Shown: positions 22,215-31,596, counted from the first letter of the stretch. The stretch: 64,000 nucleotides of DNA from QHWT01 sp963755695 (GCA_963755695.1 CAVWLB010000010.1:1240001-1304000), one strand, 5' to 3'. Notes: generated from the sequence alone by a model not told the origin. Made by a program: numbers and translations.

Positions 22215-22392
22215 CGGCGTCCATCCTAACCCGGGCGCGTGTCTTCGGGATTGCTACCTGTCAGGACCCGCTTACCGCAGCCGGCAACCAGCGCGGCCGG
22301 GCGGTGAAGCGTTGGCAGCGGCGGATGTTCAAAGGCTGACGGCTAACGAACCTCGGTTGGTAGTGAACATCGCGCATTAGCATCCGCTGCGG

Positions 22393-24321
22393 TCATTCCG
22401 TGGCGGCTGTACGCACGCCTTCATCGGGTACAGCTGGGGGAACCGTGCCTTCGGGATCCTTGGGTGGCACGGGGCCAAGAAGCGCCCGGAGCTCGTCTCC
22501 TTCAATCACCTCTTTGTCCAGCAGCCGGCGTGACAACTCGGCGAGCGTGTCTTTGCGCTCGCGCAGGACCCGCCGCGCTTGCTCGTGCGCCTCGGTGATG
22601 ATGCGCTTGACCTCCGCATCGATCTTCTGCGCGGTGTCTTCGGAGTGCGGGCCGCGCTCGTTCATGAACGGCATGTCGATGAACTTCGCGCCGCGATGGC
22701 CGTCGTAGTTCACCGCCCCGAGCGAGTCGCTCATTCCGAACTCGGTCACCATCGCGCGGGCGATGTCGGTGGCCCGTTGCAAATCGTTCTGCGCCCCGGT
22801 CGAGACCTCGCCGAACGCGATCTCCTCTGCGCTGCGGCCTCCGAGGAGCACGGCCAGCTGCCCGAGCAGATCGGTCCGGGTCATGAGGTAGCGATCTTCC
22901 AGCGGCAATTGCATCGTGTAGCCCAGAGCGCCGAACCCACGGGCGACGATTGATATCTTGTGCACCGGATCGAGTCCCGGCAGGATGCTCGCCACGATCG
23001 CATGCCCCGACTCGTGGAAGGCCACGATTCGACGTTCCTTGTCGCTCATGACCCGCTTCTTCTCGAGCCCCGCGATGATCCGGTCGATCGCTTCGTCGAA
23101 GTCCTTCATCTCGACCGACGTCTTGTCCTTGCGGGCCGCCAGCAGCGCCGCCTCGTTCACGAGGTTGGCGAGGTCCGCGCCCGCGAACCCTGCCGTCCGG
23201 GCGGCGATCACTTTCAGGTCGACGGAATCAGCGATTTTGACCGTCTTCACGTGGATGCGGAGGATGTCCTCGCGGCCGCGCACGTCCGGCTTGTCGACCA
23301 GGACTTGCCGGTCGAACCGGCCGGGACGGAGCAGCGCCGGGTCCAGCACCTCGGGACGGTTGGTCGCCCCCATGATGATGATGCCCTTGCGGCCGTCGAA
23401 CCCGTCCATTTCGGCGAGCAGCTGATTGAGCGTCTGCTCGCGCTCTTCGTGGCTGCCCATCGGGGTCTGGATCCGGACCTTTCCCAGCGCGTCGAGCTCG
23501 TCGATGAAGACGATGCACGGAGCCTTGGCTTCGGCCTGCGAGAAGAGATCGCGCACCCGGGCCGCGCCCACGCCGACGAACATCTCGACGAACTCGGATC
23601 CGCTCAGGCTGAAGAAGGGGACCTTCGCTTCACCCGCGACCGCGCGGGCGAGAAGGGTCTTGCCAGTCCCAGGAGGCCCGACGAGCAATACGCCCTTCGG
23701 GATTTTGCCGCCGATGCTCGTGTATTTCCTCGGGTTCTTGAGAAACTCGACGATCTCCTTGAGCTCTTCCTCCGCCTCGTCGACGCCCGCCACGTCGCCA
23801 AATCCGATCTTCACGTCGTCGTCCGCATAGATCTTCGCGCGGCTGCGGGCAAACGACATGACCCCCCCTTCAGCGCCGCCGATGCGGCGAAAGAAGAAGG
23901 TCCAGAGCGCGACAATCAGCACCAGCGGAATGATCCAGCCGACGATGTCCGAGAGCCAGCGATTGGGGACTTCACCTTGATACTTGACCCCGTGCTGTTC
24001 GAGTTCGTCGGGCAGCTTGTCGTCGGTGACCCGCACGGCGGTGAATTGACGGCCCTTCTCGCCATTGACTCCCCTCAAGACGCCCCGGATCCGATCCTCG
24101 CCGACGGTCACCTCCTGCACGCGGTCCTCGCGCACGAGACGCTTGAACTCGCTGTAGGGGAGGGTCTCTCCGCCGTTAAGCTGGAAGAAGAACGCCTGGG
24201 CGATGGCGAGCAGTAGGAGAAAACCCAGGACGTACCAGACGGCGCCGCCCGGCGTGCGCGGGTTCATCCGGCGCTCGGCGAGGCGTCGATTCCGGTTCGG
24301 GCTCTTTGGTGGCTCTACCAT
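22393..24321 (-). CDS. ftsH: ATP-dependent zinc metalloprotease FtsH
   Basis: Membrane-bound hexameric protease that degrades unassembled membrane proteins and regulatory proteins. It has 642 residues: two transmembrane helices (near 27-47 and 128-146) flanking a periplasmic domain; an AAA domain with Walker A VLLVGPPGTGKTLLAR near 210-225, Walker B CIVFIDELDALG and the second-region-of-homology ATNRPEVLDPALLRPGRFDR; and an M41 zinc site HESGHA. Start ATG 24321 follows an AGGACG ribosome site. It is the last gene of the run hspR-dnaJ-clpB-ftsH on the minus strand, with 92 bases between clpB and ftsH. An AT-rich stretch there (ATAATACTAAAGG) could hold its own promoter. Confidence 0.97.
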   Translation of the reverse strand: MVEPPKSPNRNRRLAERRMNPRTPGGAVWYVLGFLLLLAIAQAFFFQLNGGETLPYSEFKRLVREDRVQEVTVGEDRIRGVLRGVNGEKGRQFTAVRVTDDKLPDELEQHGVKYQGEVPNRWLSDIVGWIIPLVLIVALWTFFFRRIGGAEGGVMSFARSRAKIYADDDVKIGFGDVAGVDEAEEELKEIVEFLKNPRKYTSIGGKIPKGVLLVGPPGTGKTLLARAVAGEAKVPFFSLSGSEFVEMFVGVGAARVRDLFSQAEAKAPCIVFIDELDALGKVRIQTPMGSHEEREQTLNQLLAEMDGFDGRKGIIIMGATNRPEVLDPALLRPGRFDRQVLVDKPDVRGREDILRIHVKTVKIADSVDLKVIAARTAGFAGADLANLVNEAALLAARKDKTSVEMKDFDEAIDRIIAGLEKKRVMSDKERRIVAFHESGHAIVASILPGLDPVHKISIVARGFGALGYTMQLPLEDRYLMTRTDLLGQLAVLLGGRSAEEIAFGEVSTGAQNDLQRATDIARAMVTEFGMSDSLGAVNYDGHRGAKFIDMPFMNERGPHSEDTAQKIDAEVKRIITEAHEQARRVLRERKDTLAELSRRLLDKEVIEGDELRALLGPVPPKDPEGTVPPAVPDEGVRTAATE

Positions 24322-24413
24322 GTCGTCCTGAGATCAATCGTCCTTTAGTATTATGTCTTGATTCGAGCCTTTCGACGGATCTTCGACGCCGGCGATTGAA
24401 GGCCGGCACGTGG

Positions 24414-27026
24414 TCAGGCGTGCACGGTGCTTTCGGCCCGCTCGAAATCGAGCTTTCCTGTGCGGGCGTCGATCCGAATCCTGTCGCCTTCCTTGAACTC
24501 CCCCTGTAGGACCCGCAGTGCCAACGGGTCCAGGATCGCTCGCTGGATCGTGCGCTTCAACGGCCGCGCTCCATAAGCTGGATCGTACCCCTCCTCGATA
24601 ACCAGGTCCTTCGCGCGATCGGTGAGCTCGATGTGGATCTTGCGATCTTCGAGCCGCCGCATCAGGCCGCGAAGCTGGATGTCGATGATCGAGCGCATTT
24701 GCTCGCGAGTGAGCGCGTGGAACACGATGATCTCATCGACCCGGTTGAGGAACTCCGGCCGGAAGTGCGCGCGCAGCGCGTCCATCACTTCGCGCCTGAC
24801 GCCTTCGGTGAGCCCGGCCGCCAGATCGGCGGCGCTGATGAGATGGCTGCCGACATTCGACGTCATGATGACGACGGTGTTCTTGAAGTCGACAGTGCGT
24901 CCCTTGCCATCCGTCAACCGGCCGTCGTCGAGAAGCTGCAGCATGACGTTGAGCACTTCCGAGTGGGCCTTCTCGATCTCGTCGAAGAGCACGACGGAGT
25001 AGGGACGGCGCCGTACGGCTTCGGTGAGCTGGCCGGCTTCTTCATAGCCGACATACCCCGGCGGGGCGCCAATCATCCGCGAGACGGTGTGCTTCTCCTG
25101 GTACTCGGACATGTCGATGCGAATCATCGCCTGTTCGTCGTCGAACAGGAATTCCGCCAGGGCCCGGGCCAGCTCGGTTTTTCCAACGCCGGTGGGGCCG
25201 AGGAAGATGAAGCTACCGAGCGGCCGGTTCGGATCCTGGAGACCCGCCCGCGCGCGACGCATCGCGTTGGCGACTGCCTGGATCGCTTCGTCCTGGCCGA
25301 CCACCCGCTGATGGAGACGATCCTCCATCTTGAGGAGCTTCTGAATTTCTCCTTCCATCAGGCGACTCACCGGGATGTGCGTCCAGCGGCTGACGACTTC
25401 GGCAATGTCTTCCTCGTCGACCTCCTCCTTCAGCATGCGCTGACCCTTTTGGAGGTCCGCGAGCCGGGCCTCGCCTTCTTTGATCTTCCGTTCGATCTCC
25501 GGCAGGCGGCCATACTGCAATTCAGACGCTCTCGCATAGTCGCCGGCCTGCTGCGCGCGCTGCATGTCGAGGCGCACCTGTTCCAGCTGCTCCTTCAGCT
25601 CGCGCGACTGCTGGATCGCCTCCTTCTCCTGCTGCCAGTGGACGGTGAGCGTGTTGCGTTGTTCCTTGAGGTCGGCGAGTTCTTTTTCGAGCTTCCCGAG
25701 ACGCTCCTGCGACGCCTTGTCCTTTTCCTTCCGCAGCGCCTCGCGCTCGATCTCGAGCTGCATGATGCGCCGCTGCACCTCGTCGAGCTCGACCGGCATG
25801 GAATCGATCTCCATGCGCAGGCGTGATGCCGCCTCGTCGATCAGATCGATGGCCTTGTCCGGCAGGAATCGATCCGTGATGTAACGGTGCGACAGCACCG
25901 CAGCGGCAACCAGCGCCGAGTCCTTGAACTTGACGCCGTGATGGATCTCGTAGCGCTCACGAAGCCCGCGCAGGATGCTGATGGTATCCTCGACCGTTGG
26001 CTCGCCGACCATCACCGGCTGGAAGCGGCGTTCGAGTGCCGCATCCTTCTCGATGTGCTTGCGGTACTCGTCGAGGGTTGTCGCGCCAATCATGTGCAGC
26101 TCGCCGCGCGCGAGCATCGGCTTGAGCATGTTCGCCGCGTCCATGGCCCCTTCCGCGGCACCGGCGCCCACCACGGTATGCAGCTCGTCGATGAACAGAA
26201 TCACCTGGCCCTGGGCGTCGGTGACTTCCTTGAGCACCGCCTTGAGACGCTCTTCGAACTCGCCGCGGTACTTTGCGCCGGCGACGAGGGCGCCCATGTC
26301 GAGCGCCACGATTTTCTTGTTCTTCAATCCTTCCGGAACGTCCTGACGCACGATGCGCTGGGCCAGCCCTTCGACGACCGCCGTCTTTCCCACGCCGGGC
26401 TCGCCGATCAGCACCGGGTTGTTCTTCGTGCGCCGCGAGAGGACCTGGATCACGCGGCGGATCTCGTCGTCGCGGCCGATGACCGGATCGAGCTTGCCCT
26501 TGCGCGCCAGTTCCGTGAGGTCGCGGCCGTACTTCTCGAGCGATTGATAGGTCGTCTCGGGGTTCTGCGAGGTGACCCGCTGCGATCCGCGGATGGACGT
26601 CATCGCCTGAAGGATCTTGTCCTTCGTGGCACCCTGCTGCTGCAGGATGCGAGCGGCTGGGGAGCGGCCGCCTTCGCCTGAAATCGCGATGAAGATGTGT
26701 TCCGTGCTGACGTACTCGTCTTTCAACCGCTCCGCTTCGGCTTCGGCCGCAGTCGTGACCTGGCGCAGGCGGGCTGAAAGGCCGGGCTGCGATCCGCCGT
26801 GCGCGCTCGGATGGCGTCCGAGCTCGGCGCGGACGGCCGACGCCACCGTCGCCGGATCGATGTTCATCTTCCGGAGGATCTCGGGAACGATGCCGCCTTG
26901 CTGCTCGACCAGGGTGAGCAGCACGTGCTCCGGCGTGATCTCCGGGTGCCCCTCGCGGTCGGCATATTGTTGCGCCGCGAGGATCGCTTCCTGGGCCTTT
27001 TCTGTGTACTTCTGAAGATTCATCAA
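24414..27026 (-). CDS. clpB: Disaggregase ClpB (Hsp100)
   Basis: Cytoplasmic ring ATPase that works with DnaK/DnaJ to dissolve aggregates. It has 870 residues, normal for ClpB: the N domain (MNLQKYTEKAQEAILAAQQY, HPEITPEHVLLTL); first AAA module with GEPGVGKTAVVEGLAQRIV and ILFIDELHTVVGAG; the long coiled-coil middle domain (KEKDKASQERLGKLEKELAD) that separates ClpB from ClpA; and the second AAA module with FLGPTGVGKTELARALAEFL and SVVLFDEIEKAH. The C-terminal GYDPAYGARPLKRTIQR is also typical. Co-directional with dnaJ and hspR upstream, it probably belongs to the HspR-controlled heat-shock transcript. Confidence 0.97.
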   Translation of the reverse strand: MMNLQKYTEKAQEAILAAQQYADREGHPEITPEHVLLTLVEQQGGIVPEILRKMNIDPATVASAVRAELGRHPSAHGGSQPGLSARLRQVTTAAEAEAERLKDEYVSTEHIFIAISGEGGRSPAARILQQQGATKDKILQAMTSIRGSQRVTSQNPETTYQSLEKYGRDLTELARKGKLDPVIGRDDEIRRVIQVLSRRTKNNPVLIGEPGVGKTAVVEGLAQRIVRQDVPEGLKNKKIVALDMGALVAGAKYRGEFEERLKAVLKEVTDAQGQVILFIDELHTVVGAGAAEGAMDAANMLKPMLARGELHMIGATTLDEYRKHIEKDAALERRFQPVMVGEPTVEDTISILRGLRERYEIHHGVKFKDSALVAAAVLSHRYITDRFLPDKAIDLIDEAASRLRMEIDSMPVELDEVQRRIMQLEIEREALRKEKDKASQERLGKLEKELADLKEQRNTLTVHWQQEKEAIQQSRELKEQLEQVRLDMQRAQQAGDYARASELQYGRLPEIERKIKEGEARLADLQKGQRMLKEEVDEEDIAEVVSRWTHIPVSRLMEGEIQKLLKMEDRLHQRVVGQDEAIQAVANAMRRARAGLQDPNRPLGSFIFLGPTGVGKTELARALAEFLFDDEQAMIRIDMSEYQEKHTVSRMIGAPPGYVGYEEAGQLTEAVRRRPYSVVLFDEIEKAHSEVLNVMLQLLDDGRLTDGKGRTVDFKNTVVIMTSNVGSHLISAADLAAGLTEGVRREVMDALRAHFRPEFLNRVDEIIVFHALTREQMRSIIDIQLRGLMRRLEDRKIHIELTDRAKDLVIEEGYDPAYGARPLKRTIQRAILDPLALRVLQGEFKEGDRIRIDARTGKLDFERAESTVHA

Positions 27027-27100
27027 TCAGTGCTCGCGGGGCCCCACTCCCGCGCGCTCGGCGGCGCGGCGCGGCCCACACGCTCCTTCGGTTTCCGACC

Positions 27101-27139
27101 CTGCCCCCTGCCTTCTGACTCCTGCCTACTGACTCCTGC
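27101..27139. repeat. Direct repeats (CTGACTCCTGCCTA) after dnaJ
   Basis: Near-identical 14-base units are repeated about three times directly behind the stop of the J-protein gene. No stem-loop with a U-tract is seen; function unknown. Confidence 0.7.
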
Positions 27140-28150
27140 CTACTGACTCCTGATTTCTGTCTTGCGGAGCGACTCGTAGAGCTGCTGCTGTTCCTTGGTC
27201 AGCGTGCGGGGGAGCTGCACGTCGATCGTTGCGTACAGATCGCCGCGCGCTTCACCCTTGGTGACGAGTGGCATGCCGTGCCCCTTCAAACGAAAGACCT
27301 GGCCCGGTTGCGTCGTCTCGGGAACTTTCAGCCGCACCGTCCCGGTAATCGTCGGGACCTGCGCTTCGCCGCCCAGTACCGCGGTGGTGACCGGCACCTG
27401 CACCTTCGTGTGGAGGTCGTCCCCCTTGCGTTCGAACACGGGATGCGGACGGATGTGAACGCGCAGGAACAGGTCGCCGGCCGCACCGCCATTCGAGCCG
27501 GATTCCCCCTCGCCGGCAGCCCGCACACGCGATCCGTCCTTGACGCCCGGCGGAATACGGACGTCCACGCTGCGCGCGTGCCCACCGTGCTTGATCGAGA
27601 TGCGACGCATCGCGCCGTGGTAAGCCTCTTCGAGCGTCAGCTCCACCTCGTGCTCGATGTCGCGCCCCTTTTGGCTGCGCGGCGCGCGGCCGGCGCGCCC
27701 GCGCGGGTCCGCGCTGCCGCCGCCGAAGAACGTCTTGAAGAAGTCGGAGAACGGGTCCTCGTTGCCGAACATCTCCCGCATCTCTTCTTCCGACATCGTG
27801 CGGTAGCCGCCGGGGCCGCCCATGTTGATCGTCCACGTGCCGCCTTCGCCGCCGGGTGCACCGCCGAATCCGCCGAACGGCGCGCCGCCCGGCCAGGCCT
27901 GCCCCTGTTCCTGCGCCTGTTCGTAGATGCGCCAGTTCGCCCCGAGGTCGTCGTACTTGCGGCGCTTCTCGGGGTCGCCGAGCACCTCGTAGGCCTCGTT
28001 GATCTCCTTGAACCTGGCTTCCGCCGCCTTGTCGCCGGGGTTCACGTCGGGATGATGCTTGCGCGCGAGCTTCCGGTAGGCCTGCTTCAATTCCTTGTCG
28101 GTCGCAGACTTGGTGACGCCGAGCGTGGCGTAGTAATCCTTGAATTCCAT
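27140..28150 (-). CDS. cbpA: DnaJ/CbpA-type J-domain co-chaperone
   Basis: Stimulates DnaK ATPase and delivers substrates. It has 336 residues: a J domain at 1-70 (YYATLGVTKSATDKELKQAY, HPD motif in ARKHHPDVNPGDK), a Gly-rich linker (about 80-130), and two C-terminal beta-barrel substrate-binding domains (VELTLEEAYHGAMRRISI; VPVTTAVLGGEAQVPTITG). The CxxCxGxG zinc-finger repeats of DnaJ are missing, which makes it CbpA-like (type II). It lies 91 bases downstream of hspR and 113 bases upstream of clpB in the same direction, the gene order known from HspR heat-shock operons. No dnaK or grpE is in this window. Confidence 0.93.
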   Translation of the reverse strand: MEFKDYYATLGVTKSATDKELKQAYRKLARKHHPDVNPGDKAAEARFKEINEAYEVLGDPEKRRKYDDLGANWRIYEQAQEQGQAWPGGAPFGGFGGAPGGEGGTWTINMGGPGGYRTMSEEEMREMFGNEDPFSDFFKTFFGGGSADPRGRAGRAPRSQKGRDIEHEVELTLEEAYHGAMRRISIKHGGHARSVDVRIPPGVKDGSRVRAAGEGESGSNGGAAGDLFLRVHIRPHPVFERKGDDLHTKVQVPVTTAVLGGEAQVPTITGTVRLKVPETTQPGQVFRLKGHGMPLVTKGEARGDLYATIDVQLPRTLTKEQQQLYESLRKTEIRSQ

Positions 28151-28241
28151 GTCGCCGCCGGGTTCGCCACCCAGCCCACCTCAATCGAACAACCGATCGC
28201 CATGCAGAGCGAGGCCGTTGTCCTTGCGCTGTTCGAGCGTG

Positions 28242-28583
28242 CTACAAACCCACGAGCTCGCTGATCCGCTCGATCTCCTGCATCAGCCGTCGGCGCGTCT
28301 CTCGACCGCTGGTTTCACCGTTCATCAGCGGGCGAAGGCGCTGGACGGCTTCGGCAATCGTCAGCAGACGTTGCACCCCAGCAAGGTTGACCCCTTCGTC
28401 TTCGACCAGATGTTTGATGAGCTTCAGCCGGTCGAGTTGATCGCGCGAATAGACGCGCATGCTGCCGATGGTACGCGTCGGCCGGACGAGGCCGAGGCGT
28501 TCGTACTTGCGCAGCGTCTGCGGATGCATGTCGAGCAGCCGCGCGGCCATGCTGATAAAGTAGAGATCGTGTTCGACCCGCAT
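28242..28583 (-). CDS. hspR: Heat-shock repressor HspR (MerR family)
   Basis: DNA-binding repressor of chaperone genes that acts with DnaK as co-repressor in well-studied bacteria. MerR-type helix-turn-helix: YFISMAARLLDMHPQTLRKY followed by ERLGLVRPTRTIGSMRVYSR, with the wing and the RDQLDRLKLIKHLVEDEGVN coiled-coil region. I start at ATG 28583 (MRVEHDLYF...): it has AAGGGG upstream, and the longer ATG at 28613 would lie within the -10 element of the promoter described at 28613-28641, so it cannot be in the transcript. 113 residues is usual. It probably autoregulates through the operator at 28622-28642. Confidence 0.93.
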   Translation of the reverse strand: MRVEHDLYFISMAARLLDMHPQTLRKYERLGLVRPTRTIGSMRVYSRDQLDRLKLIKHLVEDEGVNLAGVQRLLTIAEAVQRLRPLMNGETSGRETRRRLMQEIERISELVGL

Positions 28584-28612
28584 CAACGCCCCTTCAACCT
28601 TGCGTCGATCCA

Positions 28613-28641
28613 AAGATAGGCCTTGATACGAAGCGTGTCAA
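28613..28641 (-). promoter_or_regulatory. Sigma-70-type promoter of the hspR-cbpA-clpB operon
   Basis: On the minus strand TTGACA (28641-28636) and TATCTT (28618-28613) are separated by exactly 17 bases. The expected transcript start, about 28606, lies 22-24 bases before the hspR ATG at 28583, leaving room for the AAGGGG ribosome site. The -35 hexamer is embedded in the HAIR-like operator. Confidence 0.8.
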
Positions 28642-28642
28642 G
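28622..28642. promoter_or_regulatory. HAIR-like operator for HspR
   Basis: CTTGATA-N7-TGTCAAG, an inverted repeat with the 7-base spacing of the HAIR consensus CTTGAGT-N7-ACTCAAG (10 of 14 consensus bases kept). It covers the -35 box of the hspR promoter and ends 17 bases before the divergent terC start, so HspR binding could affect both directions. Confidence 0.82.
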
Positions 28643-28659
28643 CTACCCGCCTTCGATAG

Positions 28660-29412
28660 ATGGACATCCAAGCCGCTGATTTCATTACGATCGGTCTGCT
28701 GGTGCTGCTCGAGGGGCTGCTCAGCGCCGACAACGCGCTGGTGCTGGCGGTGCTGGTTCTCGGACTGCCGCGGCACGAGCAACGCAAGGCGCTGCGCTAC
28801 GGAATCGTCGGTGCGTTCGGGTTCCGGATTCTCGCGGTCCTGCTGGCGGTTCACCTGATCCAGGTTGGTATCGTCAAGCTAATCGGCGCCGTCTACCTGC
28901 TGTATCTCTGGTACAAACACTTCTTCGCGAGCGGCGGATCGGAGACCCGGCGCGAGATCAAACCGGCGACGCCCTGGCTCGGCCTGTCTGCGTTCTGGGC
29001 CACGGTCGTCAAGGTCGAGTTGACCGACATCGTCTTCGCGGTCGACTCGATTCTGGTTGCCGTCGCGATGTCCCCGAAGATCTGGGTGGTGATCAGTGGC
29101 GGCCTGCTCGGAATCGTGACGATGAGGCTGGTGATCGGTCAGCTGCTGGTGCTGGTACGAAGGTACCCGGCGCTCGTCGACGGCGCATTCATCATCATCG
29201 CGTGGGTCGGCGTGAAGCTGCTGGTCGAATACCTTCACGTCGAGGGGCGGATCGATTTCGGGATCAACAAGTGGTTCTCATTCGGACTGATCGTGGTGAT
29301 CTTTCTGATTTCTTATCTCTATGCGAGAAAAGTCGGACCCGCCCCGACGATCGACGACGAGGCAGCAGAGCTGATTCAAAGACATCAGGACAGCGACAAC
29401 GAGAGGGGCTAA
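28660..29412 (+). CDS. TerC-family integral membrane protein
   Basis: A 250-residue inner-membrane protein of the TerC/YkoY family. Family hallmarks: LLVLLEGLLSADNALVLAVL, where Glu and Asp-Asn lie within membrane helices, and VVKVELTDIVFAVDSILVAV, the second acidic copy. About seven transmembrane helices are predicted. Members have been linked to manganese export (for example during protein secretion in Bacillus) or tellurite resistance; which applies here cannot be read. The start ATG 28660 is only 17 bases from the HAIR operator of the divergent hspR promoter, leaving very little 5' leader. The transcript may thus be short-leadered, and its promoter may overlap the operator. Confidence 0.9.
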   Translation: MDIQAADFITIGLLVLLEGLLSADNALVLAVLVLGLPRHEQRKALRYGIVGAFGFRILAVLLAVHLIQVGIVKLIGAVYLLYLWYKHFFASGGSETRREIKPATPWLGLSAFWATVVKVELTDIVFAVDSILVAVAMSPKIWVVISGGLLGIVTMRLVIGQLLVLVRRYPALVDGAFIIIAWVGVKLLVEYLHVEGRIDFGINKWFSFGLIVVIFLISYLYARKVGPAPTIDDEAAELIQRHQDSDNERG

Positions 29413-29609
29413 TCGCCTGGCGAGTGGCGAGTGGCGGGTGGCGAGCGGCGACGGGCGGGTGGCGAGGGCGAGCGGCGAGGGCGAGGGCGAGTGGCGAGCG
29501 GCGGTTCTGCCCGGCGCTTCGCCGGCTTACCGGCCGCCGACGGCTAACACTAACCCGAACCCGAGAACCCGAGAACCTGAGAACCTGAGAACCTGAGAAC
29601 CGCCTCCGC
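29413..29609. repeat. Two tandem-repeat tracts between convergent genes
   Basis: The first tract (about 29420-29503) consists of GGCGAGTG/GGCGAGGGCGAGCG units; the second (about 29553-29601) of GAGAACCTGAGAACC units repeated about five times. Both lie between the terC stop and the stop of the convergent secreted-protein gene. No gene is visible. Confidence 0.8.
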
Positions 29610-31427
29610 CTACATCCCCGTCAACTTCAGCTCCAGCGACTTGGTCCCTCCTTCGTCGAGCGTGAAGTGGTTCGCCTTCGTCTGCGCGCGCTCCAGCCAG
29701 TCAGGATCGTTCCATTCACCCGACGGCACAGAGTCGACGGCAATCGCGTAGTACCCGCCTGCGGGCAGATTGCCGACTTTGAAGCGGCCGTCCTGGTCCG
29801 GCCGCGCGGAAGAGATCCAGCGGTTCATCGGGAGCACCCACTTCTGCGGATCGTCGGCAAACACCACGACCGTGTAGTCCTTGACCGCCTCCCCCTTGTC
29901 GTCGGTAACGTTGCCCGAAAGATTCGTGCTCTTGTTCGTGAGCTCGATCTCGATGTCCGAGACGTCTTCTCCTGGCTTGAATTCAATGCCAGCGTCGGTC
30001 ACATCGCGACCCTCGACACGCACGCTCTTGAAGAACCATCCCTTCGGCAGCGCAGCTGCACGGAACAGCCGTGTGCCGGTGAGACCGCTCACTTCGAAGC
30101 TGCCGTTGTCTTTCACCGCCGAGCCACCCAGGCCGATCACCGGCCCTCCTTCCTGATCCGCGGGCGGGGCGGTCACGCGAATCGAGGTAATTCCCTCAGG
30201 CTTGACGCCGCCTTCGAAGGTGATTCGGCCGATTCCTTTCGCGCCGTGGGTCGAGACGATGACGAGATTGTTGAGGTCGTCGCCGCTGACGCTGACCGGC
30301 ACCGATGCGAATTCGGGTTCTGCCTGCGGCCCCGGGGGCGGGGCACCCGGACCGTTGGTGTTGACGGCGAACACCATCGCCGCCGCGCCGGCGACCTCGG
30401 TCATCATCGCTCCGCTCGAGCGAAGCTGCAGCGTGTATTCGCCCGGAGTGACGCCGCTGATGGTGAACTGACCATCCTTGTTCGTACGAGAGGTCCCGCC
30501 AGGGCCGAAGACCATCGCTTCGCGCATCGATGGGATCAGCATCACCATCGCGCCGGACATCGGCTTGCCGTCGGCGCCAACCGCGGTACCGCTCACCTTC
30601 GCGAGGCGCACGGGCTGCAGCGCGATATCCACGCTGGCGAGCTCCTGGCCGACGGCAACCGAGACTCGTTGCGCTTCCGCCGGACTCGCGGAACCTGGAT
30701 AGTAGGTGGGTGCGTAGCCTGCGCTCTGGTTGGAACCGGTCGGACCGCCGGGCCCCATGAAGTCCATCATCATGTCGAACGAGCGGAGCGTCGCACTGAC
30801 GTAGTAGTCGCCGGGCGGAAGACCATAGATCCGAAACTGCCCGAGATCGTTCGTCGTTGCGTTGCGCCCTGACTGCATCAGGCGGCGCCTGCCGTTTGTG
30901 TACTGCATCCGCATCGCGCTGACGTTCGCGTCAGCCACCGGTTCGCCGAACTCGTCGACCACACGGCCGGCCAGGACGCTGCCGCGCGGCAGCGAAAAGT
31001 CCGCCTTTTCCATCACCTGCGCGTCGGCAAGCTCGATCGGGCGACCCGGCTCGAACGGCCGATTCTGGCCGTACTGCATCGCCACGAAGCCGGACTTCGT
31101 CACGCTCATGTTGAAGCGACTCGCCGGGAGCTCCTTGAATTCGAATCGCCCCCGCGCGTCGGTCAGGGCGGTCTTCGCGCCGATATCGGGGCTCATGATG
31201 CGCACCTGGGCGCGGCGGATCGGCGCTCCGGTGTCGGATGCGAGCACGCGGCCGCGAAGGATGGCGGTGCCGGTCTTCGGCTGGCGGTTCGGCCCCATGA
31301 ACATCGGCATCTCGCCGGGTCCGGGGGCCGCAATCTCGATCTGCTGACGGACCTCCTGCGCGACCGCAGGGATCGACGCGCACAACAGGCACAACAGGGC
31401 AATGAGCGCTCGTGGCATAGATGACAT
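29610..31427 (-). CDS. Secreted protein with carboxypeptidase-regulatory-like domains (paralogue of 8131-9885)
   Basis: Function unknown. The start is placed at ATG 31427, or ATG 31418 three codons later, because both lead straight into a signal peptide (PRALIALLCLLCASIPAVAQ). The longer ATG at 31490 adds a polar leader over AT-rich DNA that looks like a promoter. Mature modules: TAILRGRVLASDTGAPIRRA, RGSVLAGRVVDEFGEPVADA, KVSGTAVGADGKPMSGAMV and NLSGNVTDDKGEAVKDYTV. Each ends in a motif like FRIYGLPPGDYYVSA or FTISGVTPGEYTLQL. The C-terminus carries FKVGNLPAGGYYAIAVDSVP. Design and spacing match the protein at 8131-9885, so the two are paralogues. They probably act in the periplasm or on the cell surface. 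Confidence 0.75.
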   Translation of the reverse strand: MSSMPRALIALLCLLCASIPAVAQEVRQQIEIAAPGPGEMPMFMGPNRQPKTGTAILRGRVLASDTGAPIRRAQVRIMSPDIGAKTALTDARGRFEFKELPASRFNMSVTKSGFVAMQYGQNRPFEPGRPIELADAQVMEKADFSLPRGSVLAGRVVDEFGEPVADANVSAMRMQYTNGRRRLMQSGRNATTNDLGQFRIYGLPPGDYYVSATLRSFDMMMDFMGPGGPTGSNQSAGYAPTYYPGSASPAEAQRVSVAVGQELASVDIALQPVRLAKVSGTAVGADGKPMSGAMVMLIPSMREAMVFGPGGTSRTNKDGQFTISGVTPGEYTLQLRSSGAMMTEVAGAAAMVFAVNTNGPGAPPPGPQAEPEFASVPVSVSGDDLNNLVIVSTHGAKGIGRITFEGGVKPEGITSIRVTAPPADQEGGPVIGLGGSAVKDNGSFEVSGLTGTRLFRAAALPKGWFFKSVRVEGRDVTDAGIEFKPGEDVSDIEIELTNKSTNLSGNVTDDKGEAVKDYTVVVFADDPQKWVLPMNRWISSARPDQDGRFKVGNLPAGGYYAIAVDSVPSGEWNDPDWLERAQTKANHFTLDEGGTKSLELKLTGM

Positions 31428-31596
31428 TTTGGACGAACTCGATCGAAAAGTAGTTGAGCGGCGGGAAGATTTTACGTTATTAACAAGCATGCAGGGCGCG
31501 TCCTTTCAGACCCGCCGGCCCATTTGCATGTAGGGCCGGTCTTCCGCCTTCGCGCGAAGCGCTTCGGCGGACCGCCGTAGCCTTGGCGGAGGCTGG

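Noticed and set aside
22215..22392. Second riboswitch upstream of the APC-type permease (CTAACGAACCTCGG on the plus strand)
   Set aside because: Resembles one ydaO block only; the other blocks and P1 are absent and it is on the wrong strand.
22960..24216. 418-codon plus-strand frame opposite ftsH
   Set aside because: Antisense of FtsH, Arg/His-rich, no family.
28583..28613. Longer hspR start at ATG 28613
   Set aside because: It would fall within the -10 element of the TTGACA-17-TATCTT promoter and cannot be transcribed from it.
29413..29609. CRISPR array
   Set aside because: Repeats are directly adjacent short units with no unique spacers and no cas genes nearby.
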